Positions 44,249 through 54,775 of a stretch of 64,000 nt of DNA are shown here, in pieces. Position numbers and translations under genes: made by a program. Within the stretch, counting starts at the first letter, position 1. Each line of letters opens with the position of its first letter. The notes beneath the pieces were generated by a model that searched no databases, was not told the origin of the DNA, and saw nothing but the letters and a program-made list of their open reading frames with translations. The stretch is from Gautieria morchelliformis. Taxonomy: Eukaryota > Basidiomycota > Agaricomycetes > Gomphales > Gomphaceae. The stretch spans positions 124,001 to 188,000 of the forward strand of contig WHVA01000031.1 in assembly GCA_015179125.1 (NCBI GenBank), given 5' to 3'.

Positions 44249-44564
44249 TGTTGGAGTCAGGGTCGGTAAGCGTTGAACGCAGGGCCAAGTAGGTTAGGGG
44301 AAGGATTTATCATTGTCTAGTAAAATAGCATTACTGGCCTCGGTCAAGTTTGACCGAGGCCCTATATCTACTCGCTCCACAGTCGCTAACCCCTCAGTGA
44401 ACTGATCGTTCACTGAGGTACGTGCCCCCGTCCCATTATGCATCCTAATGCTATACTTACTATTATGTGACTTCATTCCTAATAGGTAGCGTAGTTATAC
44501 ATACTCAGTGAACTGACCGTTCACTGAGACTTCATTCCTAATAGCACTGCGCATAACCGCTACA
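44249..44564 (+). repeat. Copia-2 5' LTR with strong hairpins
   Basis: 316 bp. It contains a perfect 12-bp-arm hairpin around GT (44336-44361, GGCCTCGGTCAA/TTGACCGAGGCC) and two copies of a 10-bp-arm hairpin CTCAGTGAAC/GTTCACTGAG (44393-44417 and 44504-44528). Confidence 0.95.
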
Positions 44565-44578
44565 GGTTATGGGCCCCG
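44565..44578 (+). promoter_or_regulatory. Copia-2 primer-binding site overlapping the gag start codon
   Basis: GGTTATGGGCCCCG follows the LTR end directly and is complementary to the initiator tRNA-Met anticodon arm. The ATG at 44569-44571 inside it begins the long gag frame. Confidence 0.85.
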
Positions 44579-46038
44579 CAGAGCCCACAACGTCTACCCC
44601 CACCTCCAAGTCGTTCGTCGTCCCGAAGCTGGCCAGGGACGGCACGAACTGGGTCACCTGGAAAAGTCAGACGTTAGCTACGCTGGCGGCAACCTGTGGC
44701 GCGAAGCGTCACCTCGAGGGGACCGCTCGGATCCCTCGCACGATCCCGACGTACCCTGACGGCTATACACTCACAGACAAGGAGGAAGAGGACCTAGAGG
44801 AACTCGAGAAACGCTGGGATGACTACAATCAGCATGAGGCAGCGATAATGGCACAAATATTTACCACTGTCCCCGATAGCGTCCTTATCGAAGTCCGCAA
44901 CCTAGCTACGGCAAAGGAGGTCTGGGAGGCCGTATGTGCAAAGCATGAGACCAGGGCACTCACGGTCAAAGTTGACATGCGACAACACATGTACGAGCTG
45001 AAATGCGAGGACGAATCGAACGTCCGCACGCACCTGGAGTCCCTCATGAGAATGCAGGAGCAACTCGCAGGGATGAACGCGGGACTCACTGATGATGACC
45101 TGGTCACCGTCATCCTCGGCTCGCTCCCGAAGTCGTATCGGCCACTCATCAATGCGATAACGATGTCGGCGACACACGCAAAGGCAAGACTCGAGCCGGA
45201 CCAGGTAGTCAGCACTCTAATCGACGAGTTCGAGCGATTAGCAATCGAGGAACAACAATTGAAGGCAAGTGAGAATGCACTCGAGGTGGTCAAGAATTGC
45301 AGAAAGCACCAGCCACGCAGCAGTAGTTCCAACACCATGCGGACAGATGTGGAATGTTGGAACTGGGGCAAAAAGGGGCATATCAAAGTGGATTGTCATT
45401 CTAAAGGCAAGAAAAAGGAGAAGAAGGATGAGGATAAGAAAGGAGGTGACTCAGCGAACACAGCGGTAGAGGGTGAGGACTTCGCATTTACCACGACGCT
45501 CACTGGGACCGCGCTTGCGCTGGGAACGAGTTGGTCAACGGGACGAGAAGTCGACGTTTACGACTCGGGCGTGTCAGGTCATATGTCACCGAGTAGGCAT
45601 CGCTTCATCACTTTCGCCCAGATCACGCCATGGACGGTCACTGCCGCGGACAAGACAGTCTTCAAGGCTACCGGGATAGGTAGCATGAAGGTCAGGATAC
45701 CTAACGGTAGAACAACAATGCACGTTACCTTGAAGGATGTGCTGTACTGTCCCGATCTTGCGTTTACGCTCGTCTCCCTAACGCGATGCGACGTGGCTGG
45801 CTACTCGGTTCTACTCAAGGGTCAGAAGTGCTTAATTCGAGATAAACGAGGGATGTTACTGGGACAGATCCCACTTTCGAATGGCCTGTACAAAGTAGAA
45901 CATCAGTCTACTGCAGCGGCAGCGAGTACTACACGGAAAGTACTCACATTGGACAAGTTACACCGCCGGATGGGACACATCCCCCCAGGCCGCTCGCAAG
46001 CTCATCCGGGACCGAGTCGTCACTGGACTGGATCTTGA
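44569..46038 (+). pseudogene. gag: Copia-2 gag and protease
   Basis: The 489-codon frame contains Gag (LARDGTNWVTWKSQTLATL, then VWEAVCAKHE and LGSLPKSYRPLINAI) and a zinc knuckle CWNWGKKGHIKVDC, whose second Cys is replaced by Trp. The protease active site is DSGVSGHMSP (Asp-Ser-Gly present), followed by the LKDVLYCPDLAFTLVSL block and pre-integrase LDKLHRRMGHIPP. A frameshift near 45990 cuts off the integrase. The start could also be a later ATG, but the frame is open from the primer-binding site. Confidence 0.92.
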
Positions 46039-46830
46039 CATGGCGAGTCAGCCAGGCTTTTGCACAGAGTGTGCACAAGCCAAACCTACCCAAAAATCCA
46101 TCCCACAGAAACGGGAGGGGCCGCGAGCCACCAAATTTGGCGAAAAGGTGCACTCGGACGTCTGGGGGCCTGCAAACCACCCAGAGCTACGATGGAAAAG
46201 ACTATTTCGTCAGTTTCACCAATGACTATAACCGGTGGACTTACCTGGTACCGATGGCTAGGAAGAGCGAGCGTTCAACTGCTACAAGCAGTATGAGGCG
46301 TGGGTTGAAACACAGTATAGCGCGAAGATAAAATGCTTACAGACTGATCGCGGGGGAGAATACCTCTCCGACGCATTCATGGCCCACCTGAAATCCAAAG
46401 GGACGATCCTGAGCCTCACAGTGCACGATACCCCTGAAGAAAACGGCGTATCAGAACGTTTGACCCGGACGTTGCTAGAACACGCACATGTGATGCTTCT
46501 AGCAGCTGGACTACCGAAGTTCCTCTGGACGGAATCGGTGCAGCACGCGGTCTGGCTGAAAAACCGGACTTCAACGCATGCACTCAACGGCAGGACACCG
46601 TATGAGGTTGTGCACGGCATGAAGCCGGACCTCACTGATTTACCAGAGTGGGGAACTAGAGTCTTTGTTCTAAAAGAAAGCAGCAGCAAGCTAGACTCGA
46701 AGGTGGATGAAGGAAAGTGGGTGGGGTATAGTGATGAGAGCAAAGGACACAGGGTCTACTGGCCTGGGAAATGCCGCATCACCGTGGAAAGGAACGTCAC
46801 ATTTGATGCCCTTGTCCTTGTGACCCCCAA
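45990..46830 (+). pseudogene. pol: Copia-2 integrase
   Basis: Pieces in different frames: CTECAQAKPTQKS and HSDVWGPA (first Asp), then GKDYFVSFTNDYNRWTYLV, then TDRGGEYLS (second Asp) and PEENGVSERLTRT (Glu). At least three frame changes lie between 45990 and 46320; from about 46320 the frame is long and open. Confidence 0.9.
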
Positions 46831-47925
46831 CGACGGTCTGACTGAGGGGGAGTCATCCACCCTAGGCACTCAGAACGCCGTCGGCGGCGCTCCTGCTTCT
46901 CACACACTCCACCAGCACCCGCCACTACAACCCCTGGACCCGGTAGCAGACCCCGCAGACACCTGGCAGATCGACCCCCTCGAAGGATTTGAGGCCGCGG
47001 ATCCCCCGGCAGACCTGCCCCAAGGAAGGGGCCACCGCACGTGGAAACCGTCCGCATATGTGCGGGGGATCGCAGACGGCGTGGGCAGCAGCACAGGCCA
47101 CCCACACGCACCCGCGTACCCCCGAGGTCTGCCGATGCCCACCAGCGACTCAGCCCTAGTCACGCTGACAGGGGGCGCAGGAGATACCACCAGAGCTGAG
47201 GGGGAGTCTCGTCATCCCACTAGGCACACGACGGCTGCTGCAGCGCACAGTCCAGGGCCTGACCCAACAAACCTCGATGATGCCCGTTCCTGCGCTGACT
47301 GGCCGCAATGGGATGCGTTAATCAGGCAGGAATTGGACCAGCACGCGACGTTGCGCACCTGGGACCTCGTCGAAGCCCCAGATGGTGCAAACATCGTAGG
47401 GAGCAGGCTCATGTTCCACTACAAGCATGACGCGGAGAGAAAGGTTGTAGTCAAAAAACTAGGCTCGTTGCGCAAGGATTCTCACAGGCACAGGGAATTG
47501 ACTACAATAAGACCTTCTCTCCCACAGCAAAGCTCTCCGCTATCCGAATAATCGCAGCCATCGCAGTCCGGAATGACTGGGAACTCGAACAAATGGATAT
47601 AGATGGTGTGTACTTGCATGCACCGATCATGGAGACTATATACATGTGACAGGCCAGGGGATATGAAGCCCCTGGAAATGAGCACAAGGTCTGCCGGCTC
47701 AACTGTGCGATATATGGGTTGAAGCAATCCGGCAGAGAATGGTACGACACACTGCGTGGGTTCATGAACCAGTTTGGCTTCACGCGCTGTGAGACGGAAC
47801 ACGCAGTTTTTCACAGATATGCTGGATGGGACGCACTTATTGTCGCGGTCGACGTCGACGATCTGACCATGGCCGGAAGCTCGAAGAACGCGATCCTTGA
47901 GTTCAAGAACGAGCTATGTACGGTC
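46831..47925 (+). pseudogene. pol: Copia-2 linker and RT N-terminal half
   Basis: The linker is Pro/Ala-rich. RT starts IRQELDQHATLRTWDLVEAP. A frameshift near 47455 precedes RLVAQGFSQAQGIDYNKTFS. The first-Asp motif is QMDIDGVYLHAP. A TGA at 47646 sits in IYM*QARGYE, where Arg is usual. The active site reads VDVDDLTMAG rather than YVDD. The frame is then interrupted at about 47926. Confidence 0.9.
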
Positions 47926-48655
47926 CTGGACATTGATCCGTCAACATCCGAGCTGCAATCAATGGCCCCGAGACAAGGGGCCACCGACATCCTACAAGCT
48001 CTAGTGGATCAGGAACACTGGATGATCATAGGATGGGAAGACACACTGGAAATCGTCCACCCGGACGACTGGGACACCTGCGCGGCTTATGCCACGCACT
48101 TCTGGAGCACGACGGGCACCCGCAAGGTGAAGCTGAGGGATGAAGACATTGGTGATGCTGTCAACATGGCCTGGGGATGGCTCCCAAGGGGCATCGCACG
48201 TGACACGCAAGTGGAACCTCTGCAGGATGTCCATGACCTCAAAAAAGAGGTCAAGGACCTAGAATGTGCAGTTAAAGACCGCAACGATGCACTCGAAGTC
48301 GAGCGCGCCAAAGTCAAAGAGCTCGAGGAGCAGCTGAAGGCACTCCAGCTCACACACGCGGCCTCAAAAAGGCCGCGCCATGACCTGGCCACAGACCCAG
48401 TGGCCAGCCCTTCATCACCTCATGCGACGGCACCTTTGCCAGTGCACGCAGCTTCGGGACTGGCTTCCTGAATATTGGCTCCCACCTACCTCAATGGGGG
48501 GATGGAGCCCACCATCCGATGCAGTGTACGACGTCCCAGACAGAGGGGAGTCCAACTCCTCCCTTTGGAAAACGTATGACCCGGACAGAGCTCAGCATAT
48601 GGCTGAGCAGCCTAAAAAGAAGCGCAAGAAAGTGCGTGGCACCCCCAACACGGTC
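47926..48655 (+). other. Foreign coding-like insert in Copia-2 RT
   Basis: Between FKNELCTV and IKDLGDLHWLLGIE, where copia RT normally has only about six residues, lies about 730 bp flanked by the 6-bp repeat ACGGTC (47920-47925 and 48650-48655). It stays in the RT frame for about 180 codons. It encodes a globular-looking part (LVDQEHWMIIGWEDTLEIVH, then CAAYATHFWSTTG), a coiled coil (LKKEVKDLECAVKDRNDALE onward), a basic SKRPRHD motif and a stop at 48469-48471. No family is recognised. It may be a captured host gene piece. Confidence 0.7.
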
Positions 48656-49554
48656 AATGGCCTAGCCAAATCAAGGACTTGGGCGATCTGCATTGGTTAT
48701 TGGGTATAGAGGTGAAACGGGTGCGTGAGACGCGCACAATATCCTTCTCACAATGTGCTTACATCGAGAGAATTCTCGAGAGGTTCAGCTTGCAGGATGC
48801 GAATGCCCTGAGCACGCTGCTCGACCCGCATCACAGGCTATCCCTATCCCAATCGCCCACCACCCCTCGCGAATGCCAAGAAATGCACGCCGTACCGTAC
48901 AGGGAAGCTATCGGCTCACTCATGTACGTGGCACTGGGAACGCACCCTGACATTGTGTTCGCAGTGTCGTTTCTAGCCCAGTTCATGCAGGACCCCGGGA
49001 GGCCACATTGGGAGGCGGTCAAACACGTCTTTCACTACTTGAAGGGCACGAAGGACGTGGCCCTGACTATCGGCGGATCTTGCAGGGGACTTGAGGCATT
49101 TTCTGATGCTGACTGGGCATCACAAGAACACCGACACTCGATCTCGGGGTACGTGTTCACGATCGATGGAGGCGCTGTGTCTTGGAGTTCCAAGAAGCAG
49201 CCGATCGTCGTGTTGTCAACAACAGAGGCAGAGTACGTCGCAGCAACCCATGCCGCAAAGGAGGCTTTGTGGATATGTGCCTTCCTGGCAGAGATTGCCC
49301 AACCACTTAGCCAGCCCATCACCATCCACCTCGACAACCTCTCTGTGATATCTATCACAAAGAATGATGAGTATCACCTGAGGACCAAGCATATTGACAT
49401 ACGATATCACTTCATACGTCATGCAGTACAGAGACAGTTACTGTACATCGACTACGTACCGACAGATGACATGGCCACCGACTTATTCACTAAAGCCCTC
49501 CCCCGACACAAGGTTCTACACCTGAACGCCCTACTTGGTCTATGTTCGGCTTAA
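48656..49554 (+). pseudogene. pol: Copia-2 RT C-terminal half and RNase H
   Basis: Resumes at IKDLGDLHWLLGIEVKRVRE and is open to TAA 49552-49554. RNase H: FSDADWASQEHRHSISGYVF, SWSSKKQPIVVLSTTEAEYV, HLDNLSVISI and DLFTKALP; catalytic Asp, Glu and Asp are present. This is the best preserved part of the element. Confidence 0.95.
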
Positions 49555-49561
49555 GGGGGAG

Positions 49562-49939
49562 TGTTGGAGTCAGGGTTGGTAAGTGTTGAACGCAGGGCCA
49601 AGTAGGTTAGGGGAAGGATTTATCATTGTCTAGTAAAATAGTATTACTGGCCTTGGTCAAGTTTGACTGAGGCCCTATATCTACTCGCTCCACAGTCGCT
49701 AACCCCTCAGTGAACTGACCGTTCACTGAGGTACGTGCCCCCGTCCCATTATGCATCCTAATGCTATACTTACTATTATGTAGACTTCATTCCTAATAGG
49801 TAGCGTAAGTTATACATACTCAGTGAACTGACCGTTCACTGAGACTTCATTCCTAATAGGTAGCGTAAGTTATACATACTCAGTGAACTGACCATTCACT
49901 GAGACTTCATTCCTAATAGCACTGCACATAACCGCTACA
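49562..49939 (+). repeat. Copia-2 3' LTR with one extra 60-bp unit
   Basis: 378 bp, 62 bp longer than the 5' LTR: one extra 60-bp unit carrying the CTCAGTGAAC hairpin, plus two 1-bp indels. Hairpins lie at 49706-49730, 49819-49843 and 49879-49903. The GGCC hairpin is degraded here by C-to-T changes. Confidence 0.95.
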
Positions 49940-50057
49940 CATACTACCACCCTTTAATCCGATGCAAAGCAGCGGACCGTGAGTATGCCTGGTAGTACTC
50001 GCGACCCCATAATGTGAAGTATCTAGAACAGTGTTGAGAATGGAGTAATAAGCTGTA

Positions 50058-51300
50058 TTAGGCTAGGCGAAGGTTCTGCCGAAGCTGAGACATGCGTGAT
50101 GTAAGGGAAGTTACGGAGTCAAAGGATTCGCTAATGAAATTAGGTAGGATTTCCTTGATCTGTCTCCAGTATAGCAGGAATGCCATGGAAGACCATCTGC
50201 CTATGACCATGACAATCCATGGGTTAATCCCCATGAGCAGTAGGTGGGATGTCCTGCCGATCCTGAAGCCGTGACCCAGGACTGGTGGGAGATTGCTGGT
50301 GGACCACACCTCCCGGCAGCATTCCAAAAACCAATCCCTGGTCATCGGTGCCCAGGCGCTGTCTGAGGTCTCAAAGGCGAAGAGCGGGGCGTGGGAGGGA
50401 ACGCGGGAGCTGCAGGTGAGGTGGTGTTGGAAGGCGAGTATGGGGCTGGAGCGTTCATTGATGTCTATGAGTTGGAGGTCGTCGCCTAGTGCTCTCTTGG
50501 TCTTAGAATAGGGAATGTGAATAGTGGTAAATTTTCGGCCCTGTTTGGCAATGCTGTGTGTGATCGGCGTGGAGCGTGAAACATGGACATAAGGGTCAAA
50601 GGAATTACGCGATGGGATGGTAAGCTCAGCCAAGCAGCAGCATGCCCAGAAAGAGATGGAGGCCACGGCGAAAACCGCTGCATCGAAGGAATTCGTTAAT
50701 GTCAGGTTGTCGCGCAGGAAGTTCAGATGGGCTATGGTAATGGGATTGTGGGTTTTGTGCGTTGAAGAGGCTGGTGCGGCATTAGTGGCTCCCATCTTTG
50801 CTAGGGCTAGCAGGCCGCCCCCATGCCACGGTGCATCGTTCAGCTGGTGATGCTGGCGAGCCACGTAGAGATGCAAGATTCACTTACGGAGCCGGCTCTG
50901 CAGTTTGTCACAAAGAGTGAAAGGAGCATTTCTGATGCCGGCATTTGGTCAGACTCGGGCAAGGCAATGGAGTTGCAGTATTGGTTGAATCTTAAGAGGC
51001 CAGCTCCCCAGCCTTGGTGAGTGCCTCTGACCACACCCTGGGAACAAATTTTTCGCATGCGCGCTATGTGCTCAGAGGGAAAGGATGAGTGAGAAGATAA
51101 GGCTTGATTGATAGAGTATGGAGTCTGCCAAGATGTGGCACGGTCAGCAGCCAGGACAAGAGGGCGTAACTGGGAAGGTGTGAGAAAGTTCTTAGGGTCA
51201 TACGATGCTCGTGGTTTTCGTTGGCATATAGGTTGTGGTAAGGGTGCGTCGTTGGTCGTTGCCCCACCTGTACCCAACGGGCTAGCACAACACTTAGCCT
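50058..51300 (-). pseudogene. DIRS-type tyrosine recombinase
   Basis: The N-terminal core-binding part (51300-50840) reads VVRGTHQGWGAGLLRFNQYC and SESCISTWLA. A frameshift near 50860 leads to the catalytic part: QLNDAPWHGGG, then FWACCCLAELTIPS where the first catalytic Arg (usually RLGE) is Cys. The HxxR motif is in GHGFRIGRTSHLLL, and GRWSSMAFLLYWR carries the nucleophilic Tyr. CGC to TGC would explain the Arg loss. The enzyme family joins circular cDNA to the genome by recombination. This copy should be inactive. Confidence 0.88.
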
Positions 51301-51314
51301 GGATGTCCCTCCTC

Positions 51315-53235
51315 CTAAGCATGGGTGAGGAGGTTGGTGAGCTCCACAGGTAGAGCAAATGGTATGTGGAGATGTCTGTCGGGTGGGCCCATCTCACCGT
51401 GAGAGATGAGATCCGCCCTGTTCTCCGCCAAGGGCACGTATTCGGTGTTGATGGTGACATTGCTGGGGGTGAGGAGGAGCGTGATGTGTCGTATAGCGCT
51501 GTTGCATTGTGGGTTGCGGGAGAGGCCTCTGGCCAGGGCGTGGATGACCCCGGTGTTATTGCTGTTGACGTGTATGTGTGAGTCTGTGATCCCTTGGGAG
51601 TGGATCCACAGGGTGGCGACCTCGACAGCAATCGGTTCAGCCCAGCCGATGTCACGCCCGTCCTGGTTCCACCCGGGGTTGAGGCTCCATGCAGCCCATC
51701 TGTCTCCCACCGCCAGGCCTATGCCCCACAATGTCGACACATCCACCCACACATCGGGGTCCATGGTGGTGCATGGGATGAGTGAGCGTGACAGGTCTGT
51801 GCGGCGAGGGGCGTCTTTCCACCATTCCAGATCTGCATGGGTTTGTCTATCGATGAAGCACCAGATGTATCGGTTACCCAGGAATTTGGGAATTGATTGG
51901 GAAAGTGCCGGTAAGAATGATCGGCCCAAGGTGTGCACGAAGGTGATGTGTTGTAGTGTTCCCAGCAATTTCATCGTGGGCTGTAGCTGTGCCCTGTGTG
52001 ACGATGCATATGAAAGTATCCGGCCCAAGTACTTGACTCGTTTGTGTTTGGGTACTGCAACTGTGTGGGTGGCGAAGTCCCACGTGAAGCCCACGTACTC
52101 GGCTATGTGAACACGTCAGTGGCGCTGGTGAGCAGTGATGCGTTCTCTGGGTGGGTGTTAATGTCAGAGGGCTTGCAGATGCACAAGAAGTCGTTGACCC
52201 AATGGAAGATATTCTTGAAGCCGAAGCCGGCTAGGATGTCGACGATGGCATCTGCGATGGTGCCCTGGATGCCGCTCGCTGTGGCCAGCCCAAAAGGCAG
52301 GACATGGTCGATGTAGATCATGTCGTGCCACGAGACGGCGATGTAATGTTTGTGCGCAGGGAGCACGGGGCATGTGCGGTAAGCTTTCTGTAGATTTAGG
52401 CATGCAGCCTGCGTGCCCGGGGGCGCTGTTGTGAGCTGTGGAGAGATGTGCGTCAGGTGATGGCTGACTGAGTGGTCTAGCTGGTTGTTGATTGGATGTG
52501 GATGGGCCTGGCGTGTGCAGGGATGTGCGACTATGCACGTATGTTGGTGTGGATGGGATAAGGTGGGGTGTGGTTGATGTAGCGGCTGTTCGTGCACAGA
52601 TGTATGCTGGTGTGGATGTAGTGTGGATGTAGTGTGGAATGGCGGGAGTGAAACTCACATATTGTGCAACGAGCCAGGCTGAGCCCCAGCGGGTTGGGAA
52701 ATCATCAGAGTCGAGCATGTCGTTGACAGAAACGCCGTGCTCGTCTGGTTTTGATGCATTTCTGATGAGACACCATTTGTTGGATCCGGGTTCTTTCTTG
52801 ACCAGGCCTAGTGGGGATGTGCAGAAGTGGCCATCGAATATCGTGTGGGCCTCGTTGATGGTGAAGGGACCCGACATGCGGCCAGTGGCGATTTCTTCCT
52901 GTAGAGGGTCGTCGATTATGTCAGGCTGGTCAAGAGCGGACTTCATGCTAGGTGGGATGAAGGTGCTGGTGAGGGGGGGTGGGGTGCCGATCGGGGACCC
53001 TTGCGTGAGATCAAGAACAACATTAGGATACGTATTGGAGAGGTCAAAGCGATCAAGATATTGTTGGAACGTAGAAGCTATGTACGGTGTGATTATTTTG
53101 AATTGTTCAGATTCTAGGGCAGTGGATTGCGCCGTGTGGTCCTGCAAGGCAAAGGGTACAGCGGTGAGGTGGGTGTCCCTTGGTGGTGGCGGCGCATGCT
53201 CCCGTGAGGTTGTATTTGAAGCAGATGGCTGCTGA
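51315..53235 (-). pseudogene. DIRS-type reverse transcriptase and RNase H
   Basis: The upstream part in frame with 53612-52659 has TSTFIPPSMKSALDQPDIID, GRMSGPF, FCTSPLGLVKKEPGSNKW and DEHGVSVNDMLDSDDFPTRW. After the intron: TTAPPGTQAACLNLQKAYRT, LPFGLATASGIQGTIADAI and the active site FHWVNDFLCI, where the first Asp of the usual WVDD is Asn. A frameshift near 52095 precedes GFTWDFATHTVAVPKHKRVK. RNase H has DVWVDVSTLWGIG and AVEVATLW, then HVNSNNTGVI, where Asp is also replaced by Asn. Confidence 0.9.
52436..52658 (-). other. Candidate spliceosomal intron in the DIRS-type RT
   Basis: On the minus strand, GTGAGT at 52658 and CTCCACAG ending 52436 bound a 223-bp stretch full of ACATCCACAC repeats. 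Removing it joins SAWLVAQY to LTTAPPGTQAACL in phase, exactly at a place where the RT family has continuous sequence. Confidence 0.6.
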
Positions 53236-53442
53236 GTCCGTGTTGTAGAAGAGCTTCTTGTCCTTGGCTGTGACGTTGGTTTTGCGGTCAGCGTGACCGT
53301 GGAGTGAGGTGGAAGTGCATTGAATCGAGATGTGCGCATCGCTGAGGCCACATTTGAGGCAGAGCTTAGGCCTTGTGTTGTGCTCTGCCTTTGATTGAAA
53401 GGGCGCACGGGGTGGTTGCCGCTGTGGCGTGGGTTGCCCTGG

Positions 53443-54637
53443 TCACTGGGGCCTGGGGCGCTGTAGGGCTGGTAGCAGTAGTTGTTCCTGGTGGGCATGA
53501 CGCGAGGGTGTCCTGCGAGCTCGGTGCGTACAGAGGACTTGATCATGTCCGCGAGCCTCTCTTCGTTTACTTCCCTGTCTGCGATCAGCAATGCATCTGA
53601 GCGATGCTGCATGTGTCCAGAGAGAACAGGGTATCGAAGAGTTGTTGGCGCATTTTGATATCCATGTACAGGAATGCTTTAATGCGGATTTCATGCGTGG
53701 GTTGGTACTGCACCGGTTGAAGTGGTCGGCCCATGCGAGTGGCAATTTGGAGCCTGGAGCCATACAAAGTTCTAGGCACCTGATGAAGTTGTGATATGCT
53801 TCGCTAAACAGTGTGAAATCTAGCTGGCACTCGTCAATGAAGTTAGACGCATCGATTAAACGGATCGACTTCATCATAGACTTAGTGGTTTTGAGATCCA
53901 GCTCCAGTCTGATACGGTCCATGCTCTCGCTTAAGAAGAAGGATAGTGGAATATATGCGTGTGCTTTGAACATGGCTATGAGTTGCGCGGGTATCGTGTG
54001 ATTGTTGGGTTGTTGCGTATTGGCGTCTGCATCCACGTCGCAGAAGGCGTACGTTGTCATGGGGTTGAGGTTGGGTGCCATGGCTGTCGCTGTTGAGGCG
54101 GGTTGCAGTGGTGTTGGGAGTTGGTTGAGGGTTGGGGGTTGGGTGGTGCTGGGAGGTTGGGTGGGGTTGTCAGGGATCGAGGTTATGGGGACGTTCAGAT
54201 TCGGGGTTGCTGGCGGGGCGTTGTTGGGGGTATGGTGCTGTGGGTACATGGCGGCGAGGTCTGCATCAGTCAGGATGTCCTCATCGTCAGACACACCCGG
54301 CTCGTTGTGGCTCGTTGCCTGCGCGGTGTCCAGCTCTGATGCGGTTTCTTGCGGATATGACCCCGTTGATCTGATCGACGACTTGGCTTGGGGTCAGCCT
54401 CCTTGGGCATTGTGTGGTGGGTGGCCGTGGTGCCGGGCTCCTATGGGAAGCCCTATGAGGCGGTGTCGCGGTCGCTGAACCCTGGTTGGAGTTTGCCAGG
54501 GCCATACTCCCAGGAGTGGCGATAGAGGGAGCGCCGGCGTTAGGTGGCCGTGACGTAGTCAGTGGCGTCGGAATCGACTGGGGCATTGTCGGTGGCTCTG
54601 GATGCCCTGAGGAGCCGCTGGGATACGATGGCGCCAT
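53443..54637 (-). pseudogene. DIRS-type Gag-like ORF
   Basis: Starts at ATG 54637. A Ser/Pro/Thr-rich N-terminus is followed by a frame change near 54350, then EPGVSDDEDILTDADLAAMY and the conserved-looking part HAYIPLSFFLSESMDRIRLE. The last part (DFTLFSEAYHNFIRCLELCM, ADHFNRC) fits the Gag of fungal DIRS-type elements. It overlaps the RT frame by a shift near 53600. Confidence 0.6.
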
Positions 54638-54723
54638 CTTGAAGAAAAATTGCCTGTATCTACGCTAGGTGGGTAGATGGAGGCAAAAGAAAAGGATGAG
54701 CTCGGGTGAAAATAGCTGTCAAG

Positions 54724-54733
54724 CTATTTATAG
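54724..54733 (-). promoter_or_regulatory. TATA box of the DIRS-type element
   Basis: CTATAAATAG on the minus strand, about 90 bp upstream of the ATG at 54637. Confidence 0.5.
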
Positions 54734-54775
54734 TCAGGAATTACTAATCTTCCTTAATTAGCCCAGTTTTAGCAC

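Larger units (their letters stand above)
44249..49939 (+). mobile_element. Copia-2: Ty1/copia retrotransposon with an insertion in RT
   Basis: LTRs 44249-44564 and 49562-49939; 5-bp duplication CATAC at 44244-44248 and 49940-49944; half-tRNA primer-binding site at 44565; purine tract TTAAGGGGGAG just before the 3' LTR. Full copia domain order. It carries frameshifts in integrase and RT, a TGA in RT (47646), and a foreign coding-like insert of about 730 bp at 47926-48655. Confidence 0.97.
50058..54637 (-). mobile_element. Tyrosine-recombinase retrotransposon (DIRS-type), minus strand
   Basis: Order on the minus strand: Gag-like protein, RT, RNase H, then a tyrosine recombinase in place of an integrase. 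That identifies the DIRS order (DIRS/Ngaro group). No methyltransferase domain was seen. Inverted or split direct terminal repeats were not found; the left end may lie beyond Copia-2, which inserted next to it. Catalytic residues are lost in RT and recombinase and several frames are broken. Confidence 0.88.

Noticed and set aside
46797-47190. Minus-strand ORFs antisense to Copia-2
   Set aside because: Shadows of the GC-rich polyprotein linker on the other strand.
51406-52110. 234-residue plus-strand ORF
   Set aside because: Antisense shadow of the DIRS-type RT/RNase H, whose motifs are clear on the minus strand.
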